Assembly: GCF_000003605.2 (NCBI RefSeq)
Contig: NW_003135341.1
Location: 151,944 to 185,912 of the forward strand
DNA length: 33,969 bases
Direction: 5' to 3'
From: Saccoglossus kowalevskii
Taxonomy: Eukaryota > Hemichordata > Enteropneusta > Harrimaniidae
Below are positions 1 to 11,399 of the stretch, piece by piece. Each line of letters starts with the position of its first letter. Position 1 is the stretch's first letter. The translations under genes and the position numbers were made by a program. A model generated the notes under the pieces. The model saw only the letters and a list, made by a program, of their open reading frames with translations. It made no database searches and was not told the DNA's origin.

Positions 1-534
1 CATAATCCATTTTATCGACTTTGAGTAAATGTTTTCCAATTTACTAGATTCTCAAAATCAATTTTAGTAGTTGAATTCCCAACAGGTGGAAATGACAGAA
101 TCTCTTATAATTGACTGGAGGAAATGAATAACAAACATCTAAAATGTAGGTTGAAGGTTGGTAGTGCTGCACTGTACAAGGGATAAACCTCAGATTATAT
201 TATGTATGATACGCCAAAAATTATGATACAACATTACGCTAATTTGCCTGCATATTTTCATAAATTTGTTTTAAATTTTAGTCAAAATGGACATAGTTTT
301 CCATTGTCTAAAATGTCTTGATCAAAATTTATGAAAAATGAAGAAAAAAACGTCGGTGCTTTATAAAAGGCGGGAAAAGTTGACTTTGTTGTTCAAACAG
401 TTAAATCAATAACCAGATATTAACCAGGACTTATTAAAAATATGTTGAATACAGCAGAACAATAATAGTAGTTTTCCGCTCTTGATTCAGCAGTGAGAAT
501 TAGGTTTCATTTATCAAAATTGAATCGATCAGTA

Positions 535-709
535 CTGTAAAATCTGTATTAAAAGCCGCGGCTTAAAATGGTACAATGCAATCGAGCAGATGCGGCTTCT
601 ATTTGAGCATCTACACGTATGAGAAATGGTGAATTTTTGGTTCTCAATTGTTCAAAAAGAATGGGTGTGACTTATATTAGGGATGCAGCTTCTAATACAG
701 ATTTTACGG
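535..709. mobile_element. TA-flanked MITE, 175 bp
   Basis: Terminal inverted repeats CTGTAAAATCTGTATTAAAA at the left and CCGTAAAATCTGTATTAGAA as the reverse complement of the right end. The arms span about 28 bp, and TA is at both edges (533-534, 710-711). No coding capacity. TA duplication points to a Tc1/mariner-type source. Confidence 0.7.
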
Positions 710-855
710 TAGTTGCTATATAATTAAGCATATTACGACATGAATAATTACATTGTACCTGCTGGTGAGAATCTTGAGGTCACTCTGGGCTTTTTTGACA
801 AACCTGCCCACTTTTGATTGAAATTTTCCATAATTTACAAAGTAATAAAAAAATC

Positions 856-1345
856 TCCCCTTTTAGTTATCAATCTTGCCTATAGTTTTGTTCATAGTAA
901 TATAGTATGAGTACTTGTTCATATTGAGAGATATTGCTCTGCAACAGCATTAATTGACTAGAACAAACAAAATGGCTACTGGTCAGCCATTTTGAATCGG
1001 ACTGTCAAACCAATAAATCTGTACATCTAGAATGAATATATAAAAAATATGAAAATAATCAGTCAAAGCATGTCAGAGATATGGTTCTTGAACTCGATTC
1101 ATTAAAACAAAATGGCCACCAGGCAGCCATTTTCAATGATTTTTCAGCACAAAAATTGCCACGCCATTCGGCCATCTTGAATCAGATCGTTAAACATATG
1201 CATATGTCACAGTTGCCATGCAGAGCTTGTACCAATTGCATGCGTTTATATAAACAACGTATTTTAATGTGTTGTACATATCACATGGGACCCATATACC
1301 GACCACAACATGTCGCAACGTGATGATTGACTTTAAAGTAACATA
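856..1345 (+). repeat. Dispersed repeat, copy 1 (related to 10759-11398)
   Basis: It shares ordered blocks with the 10.8-kb copy: TAGTTTTGTTCATAGTAATA, TTGAGAGATATTG, AATCAGTCAAAGCAT, CATTAAAACAAAATGGCC, CAGCCATTTT and CATCTTGAATCAGAT. Imperfect hairpins of AAAATGGC...GCCATTTT occur at about 970-995 and 1110-1135. Ends are blurred. Confidence 0.6.
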
Positions 1346-2075
1346 GCAGTCGCATCGTATCATTTTTGGTATAAATCCCATGCAACATGTCCACGAATTG
1401 CTCTTTTACTGGATTGGTGTTACGTGACATCACACGAATTCAGAAAAATATGAACGACAACCTTGATGCTTCCAAGAAACAAGCAACTCAGTTTCAAGTG
1501 AAGATCTTTTACCATATTTGCTCTATTACAAGGGCACATCAAACAAAATTGTGTTTGTTGTATACTGAAACATTAAAATTGATTTGACTATAGAACTCCT
1601 CTCCACTACTAATAGAGAAAATATAGTACACAGGAAAGAATTTCAGGAAAGGATTGTACTGTATACCATAATTTGAAAGCAGTTGCAGTGTTGGGGGAAG
1701 TCGAAAATATTAGCTTTGTTCAAAAATTCCCTAAACATACACTAAATTAAAAATCAGACACAACGTCGTGAAATGAACACTGCCGACAATCACCTGCATG
1801 GCAAATATGAAAGCACTCCAAGCAAAGGGTTTGAAAATAAATAGATATAGCTATAAGATACGCTACTTGATGGGTTTCAGAACAGGAAATGGAACATCAT
1901 AAATAATAAACGTTTTAAATCCCTTCACATCACGACTACTATTTAACAAATAATTTCAGCACAGGAAATTGAGGAATTATAATTATAACATTTTAATGCC
2001 GTGGCAACAATTTTACAGAATCGTTAAAAACAGCTTTATGTTACTGCATACAAAAATACCCTAGATGTCAAATTA

Positions 2076-2115
2076 CTGTAGAATACTTTATTTTCACTGG
2101 AAATTTAAATCTAGT
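2076..2115 (+). mobile_element. Fragment of CTGTAGAATAC MITE family
   Basis: About 40 bp matching the left terminus of the 7727-7925 element (CTGTAGAATACTTTATTTTC), preceded by TA. The rest of the element is missing. Confidence 0.4.
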
Positions 2116-2499
2116 ACATTTTATTTATACAATGTATCTAACTTATTCCAAATTGGTGAAAATAGGTAAATAAATTATCAATGATATAGTCCCGGTGTCC
2201 AAACAAGAACTAATAAAATATTCGTAAAACACAAAATTATTAAAATACAACTAAAATCTATAACAAATGCAACATTCATAAAAAAAAAATTGTAAACAAA
2301 AAATTCATTAATGTTACAAACTGAAAGTATCAGTATGTCAAAGGTCATACATGAGGTATATTTGACCATTTTCTGATACTGCTTTGCTTTATCACAGGAA
2401 AACTTATAAAATATTCAAATTAATATAAAATATTCATCATGAATAATTTAAATCAGATGCTGCATCTTCTGTTATCACTTTTGTGAAAAGCTCGAAAGC

Positions 2500-3460
2500 G
2501 CTGACATAGCTCTGCTGTGTAGACAGTTGTAAATAGAAGTTTTACGAAAAATGACAACAAATTTAGAAAATTAAACAAAATGAAGAAATCTGTCACAGGT
2601 CCACCCAAGGTGTAAAATATCAAAGTAATTGAGACATTTTCAAGAAGAAATTTACAATAGCATTTTGCTACCAAAAATATTCATTAAAATTAGAGTCTAT
2701 GGGTATGGTCACAAGATGAAGAAATCTGAGTTCTGCTCAAGGTGTAAACTACAAGTGTACATTACTAGGTAAAATAAAATATTTGATTGATTGATATAAA
2801 ATATCAAAGCAATCAGGCTAGCTGTTTTCAAGAAGAAGTTGAAAATGGCACTTTTCACTAAAGACAACAAAAATTTTAATCAAAATTAGAGGTTTGAAAA
2901 TATCTTCATGAATTGAACAAATCTGACAGAGGTCCACCCAAGGTACAAACATGTACCTGGTATATAACAAGTATCAAAGCATAGTGGTTGGCGCATCAGA
3001 CTCATGATCGGTAGACTCAAGTTCAAATTCTACCTTAGGCTGAACATCAAAAGGATCGACCATGGGTGAGTGTGCTACAGACCCAATGGGAAAGCTAATT
3101 CCACTGGCCAAGATTCATTCACTAATGAATGCGACTTTGGGGAAAGCTTGGTTAAGGTCCGCAGGTGCTTGTGTTCGACCGAGCCTGGTTGATGCCAGGA
3201 TAACGCATTAAATTGCCATTTGATAGAGAGATGGCCACACAGCCCTGTCATGTAGTCCCAAACATGAATATGACTTCTGTGGCAAAATTCACTATGTGTC
3301 AGCACTAGCACTTGCAATTTGCACATACAAAAAACAAAGTCAGGAGAGACAACAGTGACATTCAATGTCCGGAACTGTCGTCTGGCACAAAAAATAATTT
3401 AAGAAAAAAGTAAACAAGTATCAAAGCAAGCAGACAACAAAAAGTTGAAAATGTAAAGTT
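2500..3460 (+). repeat. Degenerate tandem repeat array, units of about 120-190 bp
   Basis: At least three units, starting near 2581, 2715 and 2908, plus a partial one before 2580. Recurring blocks are GAAGAAATCTG, GGTCCACCCAAGGT, ATATCAAAGYAAT, TTTTCAAGAAGAA and ATTMAAATTAGAG. The third unit is split by the SINE at 2982-3412. Such blocks resemble 3' regions of dispersed invertebrate retroelements (inference). Confidence 0.65.
2982..3412 (+). mobile_element. tRNA-derived SINE with 16-bp target-site duplication
   Basis: AACAAGTATCAAAGCA occurs perfectly at 2966-2981 and 3413-3428, flanking a 431-bp insert. The insert opens with tRNA-like sequence: TAGTGGTTGGCGCATCAGAC (A-box region) and AAGTTCAAATTCTACC (B-box region), i.e. 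a Pol III promoter. It ends in an A-rich tail. The first few tRNA bases are missing. Inserted into the tandem repeat around it. Confidence 0.8.
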
Positions 3461-5464
3461 GTCGCCAATTGATGATAACAGACAATCAGTAAAATACATT
3501 AACATATGTACACTGTACATCTGTATGAACAGCTATTCTGCTCTATATTCTATAAACTATGTCAACAGCGGAGATAAAAATGTCAATCATACCAAAGTTT
3601 GAGTTGTACACTTTTCAGAAAAAAATATAACCTTCAAAACCATATAAGCCAAGTATTCAAACCTTTGTGTAAGTTACACTTACACCCTTAGGTGTTATTT
3701 TGACACAAAAACCCACAGCAATTGAAGCTTAGATCTATATCTTTACATCATCTGTCATCCTACCTTATTAGGAAATGCAAATTCCAAATATGGAATGATT
3801 GAAAAATGTTCATAGCCAAAAATGTCCCCTAATTAATTTTTTTTTATTTTTGATATTCTGGTTCTTAATACTTTTACAGTCACAGTTTAAAAGATTATTA
3901 TCAGAAGATTAAATAAGAATGTTACAAATTGTCCACTCAGGGGGTTATCAGAGCAGCCACTTCGCTGTGATCTATTGAAAGTAAGCCTCAAAGACTGTGT
4001 AGACAGTTGCATCAACCATTATGCCCTAAGCCCAGTCCCTCTATACACCGGTCTGGAAATGGCAATTATCAACAAAAAATATGGGAGGAAACCCTTTCCT
4101 GGTGTTAAAATAATTTTTCATAATAATCAGTCAACGAATTATATTTGTGTCTTTAATGTGCATATAAATCTTTGTAGTTGCCATCCCTCCACAATAATGG
4201 TATGACCTGCTTTCATGATGCATTCAAAGTGACTGCATTTCAGCTCATATAAAGGACAATAAACTTTTAGCTGCCCTGTAGCAGGCATACATATCAACCA
4301 ACCATGTTTTTAACAGATACAATATTTCATTTGTAGAATTACTTTCGCCCCAGTGAGATACAGTGATAACCCCTTGAGCGTAACATTCAACTTATATCAC
4401 CTTTCACAAAATAAATCCTCATCATTTTTGCATATTTTTGATCTTGATCCATAGGAAATGGAAAATTATGTCAAATTTGTCTAAAATTAATCAATAAATT
4501 ATAAAAAATACACAAAATATGTAAATATTTGACTGGAATAATCATGGAGTTCAAACGGGTAATCCATAATTTGATTTTCAACAGTAATGTATACATTTGA
4601 TACATAGTGATAGTACGTGTGATACCTTCTAATTAAATTTAAGACATTCAGTGCTTAGAATAAGGAAAAGAATTTAAAATGGAGTCTCAGAAATTTACAA
4701 GACACTTTTACATTTTCACATGTATTAAATTATCTGTCATTCTTTCATTATGATTTCACAGAGAATCTAGTGAAACTAAAATCAATTAGGGAGTTGACCA
4801 TAAAAAATGTTGATGTGTGGTAAGGGGGGGGGTCAATTTGGGTAAAAAAATCACAGAAAACTAACTATATTGTATTTGTTCTAATTGTAGTGTACATGTG
4901 TACGTGCTTTCATAAATGACAAAAATCATAAAAAGCTATAATAAAAGCAGTCACACCCATTTTTAAAGTTTAATAATATTATCTTAGCATGTAAAGATTT
5001 GTACAATATACATGTACAGGGAGGAAAATCTGTATTTTTTGAAAGGCATCCAAACAAATTCCCTTGGCATCGAGCCTAATGACTTGAATGCCTTGGTGAA
5101 GCCCTGTAAATGCAATAGTTCATTTACACATGCTTCTATCGAAGATTCACTTCTAAAAAAGCAAATCAGATACTAACTAACAATAATAAGAACCTCTAGA
5201 TTTTTTCAAAAAATGATATAATATGAAACACAGTATTTTAAATTGATAGCATTCATCGAGATGAACTTTGGTTATTCGCTCTTATTATGCAGCTACAAAA
5301 TTGTCCGATTTCGTGAATATTTGCTTCTTACCGACATAAAGTGGGTCAAGTTTAATTTACTTTCAAGAAAAAAGAAATATCAATATATACTCATTTCTCT
5401 TAAGGTAATATATAAATAATAAAAGCAGTAATTGCGCAAAATGTCGGATATATGACAAACAATG
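3461..5464. other. No recognisable gene
   Basis: AT-rich sequence with short chance ORFs only. Nothing resembling an exon with paired splice sites or a known domain was seen. Confidence 0.6.
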
Positions 5465-5655
5465 TATTGTAACTACTTTGTTTTCACTTGGAATTTCATT
5501 TCGCCATGAAGAAACAAATCAGTGAAAATATAATTCAATATTGTTTTCCTATATACATATGAAATTCATTGAAAATCAGTGAAAATAAACTTTGTTGAAA
5601 ACAGCCCGAATGTCTTTTCAGCAAAAATTAAATCTAGCTCGAATAATTAGCAGAA
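5465..5655 (+). mobile_element. Degenerate copy of CTGTAGAATAC MITE family
   Basis: Matches the 7727-7925 element in order (TTTTCACTTGGAATTTCATT, AATCAGTGAAAATA, GAAATTCATTGAAAATCAGT, CTTTTCAGCAAAAATTAAAT) but both termini are worn. No coding capacity. Confidence 0.6.
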
Positions 5656-6127
5656 CATAATTACTAAATTAGTCAATTCGGTCACCTCAACATGAAAATT
5701 TGTAGCACCTAAAAATAAACTAAGGCACACTGGACAAGAATGAATCGATCAGAATATAAAGAATTACTTCACATCTTCAGTCTGTAAATGGATGATTCAA
5801 AAGCGAATCAATGTTTTTTTCATCAAAAGCAGTCTCGTACCACACAGACAGCACGTTAAGACGTAAATACATGTAATTCCCGATAATCCTGCATCGTCTG
5901 AAACCCCAGATACCATACGTAATTAACAATAAGAACACTCCATCAAAATCCTGATTGATATTTTTACTATAAAAGATGGGGTCAAGATGGTCAATACACT
6001 TCAATGTAAATAGCAGTATTACTACTTCAATTTTATGGTTTGATTACAGTAGGTTATTAAAGTCAGTACCTTTCATCTTTACATTTGTGTGATGATGATG
6101 TTAGTTCAAACTATTAAAGAGATGCCT

Positions 6128-6382
6128 TTAACCATTTCATCACCAGTTCCCTCTTTTTATCACAAATTCACAAAATATTCCTGTTAATAAATAGTCTGCA
6201 CTTTCCCTCAGAAGATCAGGAAAAAAAAGGAAATTTTTTGAGTAAAAACTGAAAATTGACTCAAATTTTGTCTGTTGGCTCCAAAATTAGGGTTCATTTC
6301 CAGAAATACGTGTATTGATAGAATATAAGAAAAAAAGTGTAAAAAAAATTTCGGCGAGAAAGCCTGGCGGTAAAAAGGTTAA
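6128..6382 (+). mobile_element. piggyBac-like MITE, copy 1 (TTAA-flanked)
   Basis: 255 bp from TTAA (6128-6131) to TTAA (6379-6382), with ends TTAACC...GGTTAA. It is the inverted counterpart of 13677-13920, sharing AACTGAAAATTGACTCAAAT, TGTCTGTTGGCT and AAAATTAGGGTTCA. TTAA target duplication is the hallmark of piggyBac-type elements. Non-coding; its inverted repeats are more worn than in copy 2. Confidence 0.65.
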
Positions 6383-6789
6383 CCTTAATTTTGTTAGCTC
6401 TGTGTACTTTTACATCGACTTGACCACATAAGAGCTAATGTATTAAGAATGAGTGTGCCCTCTAAGCCAATTTGACCCTTAATAGACGCACAATAACTTT
6501 TGTAGAACAATAATTTATGCAAATTCCCTGGCTTGTTATTAGCACAAAAGAACATCACACATTGATTGAAATATTGATATTGAAAAACATCATACTACAG
6601 TTAATGGAATTAATTCATGTTTTAAATAAAAAACAAATCAGGGAAAATCAGGAGTTATTCTGTTACATAGAACTACATGCAATCTTCATTTTTTGAAGAA
6701 CTTACTTCACAGCAGCCAATAAGGTGATGAAAGTTGATTTCATTTTGATTTGTTGAAGGACACACAGCTGCAAGTAAATTTTTCCTGCT

Positions 6790-6910
6790 AAGAATTTTCA
6801 TGACATAAAAATTTGTAAGCATTCGTGAAAAAAAAATTTCACAAAACCGCATAGAAATTTTCACTCTACAAAATTTCATGATTTTCACCGATTTGCGAAA
6901 TTCAGGATAA
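6790..6910 (-). repeat. Dispersed repeat, inverted relative to 9725-9800
   Basis: The reverse complement shares about 60 bp with the other copy: GAATTTC, GTRAAAATCATGAAATTT, GTAG, AGTGAAAATTTCT. Boundaries and class are unknown; low-complexity AT content lowers certainty. Confidence 0.4.
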
Positions 6911-7726
6911 TTTGAAATTAAATTTAATGACATTAAAGCAATTTATAGTAATCCATATTCCATGAAAATAGACATACTGAGACAGGTTTTATTTAGGATC
7001 AAAACGCGAAAAAAATTGACTCCTTGAATTATGAGCCAGAGAGTAAATGTCAATTTTTCACATATATTAAAAATAAAATATCAAATATCAATTGAACACT
7101 AAAAGTAATTTCACACAATTATGCAAATTATCTTCACGTGGACAAAACAGGCCATTTATACCTTAAATGCTAATTGCATATTTCAACATTAATTATGTTC
7201 GGACTTGTGCGTGTGTACAATTACCAGACATCATGCCAAATATATAAATTTTGCATTTCTGATAACTCTACCTTACTCATATTTTCAATAAAATCAAAAA
7301 TTTAATTTTATGCAAATGAGGTCAAAATTATATTCATATACCAATTAGCTATGTTCGTTTTCCTCCACATTTTTCACATTCTATAAATAAATTTTTGAAT
7401 GCGAAATATTTTTCCTGCTCAATACTCCAATATTTTGACATTTTCAAAATTTTCGCTAAATTTTATCACCATTTTGAAATATACATAATACAGACAGTTA
7501 CTGCTTTTAATAATTGGCCGAAAGGTTAGTCAATTTTTATTCAACAACAACATTTATTGTACATGTATATTGAATCATTGAAATTTGGCTTATTTTGACA
7601 CAGCTCTGTCATTTATGTGAACACATGTGCTACACAATAGAGCCAATACCAATACCAATAGAGCAAATACAACAGTACTGTTTTTATTTTTAAATTTATC
7701 CAATTTCTGAAAAAAGCTTTAAAATA

Positions 7727-7925
7727 CTGTAGAATACCTTAATTTCACTTGGAATTTATTTTCGCTGAAGGGATGATTCCGTGAAAATAAAATCCAGCGA
7801 ATATACTTTTTTTCCTATATTTCACATTAAATTCATCAAAAATCAGTGAAAATAAATTCCATACAAAACGCCCAAAAAGCCTTTTCAGCGAAAATTAATT
7901 CCAGCGAAAATAAAGTATTCCACAG
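7727..7925 (+). mobile_element. TA-flanked MITE, 199 bp, best copy of family
   Basis: Flanked by TA at 7725-7726 and 7926-7927. The left end CTGTAGAATACCTTAATTTC and the reverse complement of the right end, CTGTGGAATACTTTATTTTC, pair over about 45 bp. The TTTTCGCTG motif recurs inside the arms. Copies at 5465 and 2076. Confidence 0.75.
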
Positions 7926-7927
7926 TA

Positions 7928-9724
7928 CATGAACATAAATGAATTGACAACTATTGTAAAGTAATTTATGTTCAGCTGGTTTACATTCACTATTGAATAT
8001 TTACAGAGCATATTCACTGTGTTATTGTGTCAGTTCAAGACACATTACCAAGGTTTTAAACTCACTACTTTGATCATAAACAATGAGCCTTTAATCTTGT
8101 GAATTTCTCTGATTATGTAAATTATAAATAAATAACATGTCAATAATTAGTACATTTACAATATACAATGTAAACAGGTATTCATTATCAATTGTAATCG
8201 TATCTAAGATCAAGGTTGGCACATTGATAATAATTAATACATGTATAAGCTGAAATCTTTTTTTAAGAAATGAAAGAAAGTAGAATAGTAAAAATAAAAA
8301 ACGAAAGTGCGAATTGTTTTCACGGTAACAGTGATTTCTCATGATGCTAAAGCGTCTACTCATGAGCCTTTGCGTTCTTAGTGTGTGTTGTTATCATCGC
8401 TTAGGACTCAATTCCCACAGTGTTTATCATGCAGCATGTTTTTTATTTTCATGTAAGCAAGCTGAGTTCATTACTATGAAGTCGCTGAATTGTTCAAGTT
8501 ACGGACATCGAGTTACAAAAATGACCACACACACTTTTGCGAAACCACCCCCAAATTGTAACTTGATGTTTAATTAACAGTTAACAGAGTTAAGAGCAAT
8601 ATACGAGCAACAAGTTACGAGCAACATATTTTGTTTTTATATTAAACGCCCACATTAAGTAATTCAAACTTTAAATAACGGTTAAATGAACTTTGAGTTA
8701 AGGGCAAGAGAGATGTTTTGTTTTGTTTAAAGTTCAAATTTAGTGACTCAAATTTTAATTATCAGTTGAGACCAAACTTTAAATCTACGCGAAATATACA
8801 TTTAAACCTAGCTCTGATTGTTTTTTTCAATAGGAAATTAATTAATATACCGGTACATACTCCTGAGGTTCAAAAACTATTTCGGGTACACCAATGTTTT
8901 TCTTTATTAGACTCACAAATCAGTCAGTCACAACAACTGTATGAAAAGTGTGTCAGTTGTATTCAATATTTCAAAAAATGGACAAAATAATTTTTTTCTT
9001 ATCTGTACAATCTCCTAGCATGTACATGTATACCGTATTCTGCTTTATGAAATCCTACTTCATGCTGGTCATTATAATATTTTAATTAGCAATGAATGAA
9101 TACACATGTGGAAACAAAATTAAAATTATGTAAATTGTATATGCTACATATATCGGTACCCGGTACATAGTTTAGAGAAGTAAATATTATTCATCGAATA
9201 CCTCCCTCCCTCCTTCATCCAATCCCAGTTACCATGGAGCTCCTCCTAGCTGCTTTTTGATTCAAGTTGTTCAAACGCAGACATGCATGTATTGTGTTTT
9301 AATCTAAAAATTGATTGCCTTGGTAACGACTCAATTTGGCAAATATGAATTGTGCTCGTCAGTTACATGCAAGAGCAGCTGAGCCAAGACTGTCTCAACG
9401 ATGAGGTCTAGCTAGATGTGTAATGAAATCTACATGAGATAATACGCATATACCGTATTTACTCTATTAGTAGCAGCAATTGCTAGAGGTACAGTGTATG
9501 TTTATGATCAAAAATAAAGTCATTTTAATATCAAGCATACAGTAAATGCCATTTTTGCTTTTTGCATGCTTCTGTCAGAATTGTGTTTCTTCAAATGTAT
9601 ATGGTAAGTAAATAATTGAGCTGGAATTTATTTAGTAATACACTCTTTGCCCAATATTTTGCCATGAATATGACATTGTCAGTTTATGATAGGTTACTGT
9701 AATACATTTCAATCCTGTGAGAGA
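7928..9724. other. No recognisable gene
   Basis: AT-rich, with ORFs of 78-90 codons lacking any recognisable domain or splice context. Small internal echoes such as CAAACTTTAAAT near 8670 and 8775 suggest old repeats. Confidence 0.6.
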
Positions 9725-9800
9725 CGATATCTTGTGAATTTCAGTAAAAGTCAGTAAAAATCATGAAATTTGTAGCAGTGAAAATTTCTCTGGGATTCTT
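9725..9800 (+). repeat. Dispersed repeat matching 6790-6910
   Basis: Contains GTAAAAATCATGAAATTTGT and AGTGAAAATTTCTCTGG, matching the inverted copy at 6.8 kb. Class unknown. Confidence 0.4.
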
Positions 9801-10185
9801 CGATATGAAGTGTCAACGACTTTTTAAAAAATGTTGTCTTCACAACCGCAATAAAATCATCAAATTGTGTAATTTCACAGAAATCAAAGTACATTTGATA
9901 AGAAAAGTACGGTAGTTTTGTTTTTTCTGCTTATTTAAAGATTTGTTACAGTACAAAAAATGTAGCAACGAAAATAAAATAGCTGTAATTATTATCCACC
10001 TGTCTACTAGGACAGTGGTATTAAAGTGTCGACTTGCCCTTCAAATGATGCGACAGTAATTTGATTTCTCATACCTCGCCATGCACAAGGTGTGTCATAA
10101 AATCAATAGGCATGAATCAATTGATCCGTTTCTTCCTGCCTTTTCTTCCCTGTAACTGATATAGCAAAGTAACCTATTACTCCTA

Positions 10186-10306
10186 NNNNNNNNNNNNNNN
10201 NNNNNNNNNNNNNNNNNNNNNNNNNNNNNNNNNNNNNNNNNNNNNNNNNNNNNNNNNNNNNNNNNNNNNNNNNNNNNNNNNNNNNNNNNNNNNNNNNNNN
10301 NNNNNN
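10186..10306. other. Assembly gap (121 N)
   Basis: Run of N. Sequence right of the gap (10307-10345) contains a B-box-like GGGTTCAAATCCC on the minus strand, which may be the edge of a tRNA-related repeat hidden by the gap. Confidence 0.99.
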
Positions 10307-10758
10307 AGCAAGGGATTTGAACCCTCTGGTGGGTTGGGGTTGTTAGGTATGTACATGTATGCTTCAGAATTGGTATTTTTATTTAGTATATATAATGAAA
10401 CCATTTATTTTCACTGGCATTTAATTTAAAAAAAAAAATTAAATATTTAACTATTTTGATGCTTTGAGGGTTTTAATTTTGTTCATTTGACAGAGAAACA
10501 TAAGTTATTTTACTGGTTCACGTGGATTCAATTTAGCAGATTTCACTTAGCAAAAATAGCCAATTAAATTAAAACACAGTGAATATTTAATGCATTTACA
10601 GTAATGGCTTCTGTGGACCTACATGTATGTATAATTTGGTTTAATACATAGATTCAGTCTGAAACATAAATTCCCTTTATATACATTTAATTCTTATTTG
10701 TGAATATATCTGAGTGAAATACAATGTAAGGTAAAGTAAAACAAGCCATGCATGGCAC

Positions 10759-11398
10759 AGTCCCCGCTAGTTATCAAATTTAAGATATATAGTTTTGTTC
10801 ATAGTAATATAGCTGGAATGTAACCAATATATATAGCTGGAATATAACATTAAATTGATTGACATTTGTATCTGATCGTCAAACAAGTACTTGTCCATAT
10901 TGAGAGATATTGTTTTGGAACAGCATTCAAAATCAGCCATTTTAATACATGTATATATATAACATGATGTATACGAATATATAAAATTTGAATATAATCA
11001 GTCAAAGCATTTAAGAGATATGGCTCTAGAAGCCCAATCATTAAAACAAAATGGCCGCCAGTCAGCCATTTTGAATCCAATCTGAATAAAATGACGTGCA
11101 TCAGGAACCCATATAGTCTAATGTATGTGCAACAAGGTCCTATAATGTCTAATGTATATACCAAGTTTGAACAAAATCCATCTGTAAACAGCCGAGAAAT
11201 GCTTGATGTTGATGATTTTTAGCACAAAAATGGCTGCGATTCGGCATCTTGAATCAGATTGTGAAACAAATTGATGTGCACTGCATATGTATAATATCAT
11301 GTATGATGTATGTGTGAAGTTTGATTGTGATTGGTTCAGGCATTTCTAAGATACAGGTACGGACGCACGCACGGATGCAGTGCGTCCGAACGGGGACT
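10759..11398 (+). repeat. Dispersed repeat, copy 2, 640 bp with short inverted ends
   Basis: Starts AGTCCCCGCTAGTTATC and ends with GTGCGTCCGAACGGGGACT, giving 8-bp inverted termini AGTCCCCG/CGGGGACT. It includes an ACGGACGCACGCACGGATGC block and an AAAATGGC...GCCATTTT hairpin. Shares ordered blocks with 856-1345. Possibly a non-autonomous DNA element; no clear target duplication. Confidence 0.6.
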
Positions 11399-11399
11399 A

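Noticed and set aside
3075-3365. 96-codon minus-strand ORF
   Set aside because: It lies wholly inside the SINE insertion and has no recognisable domain.
10307-10345. B-box-like GGGTTCAAATCCC on the minus strand, possible tRNA
   Set aside because: No A box or cloverleaf can be built, and the gap removes one side.
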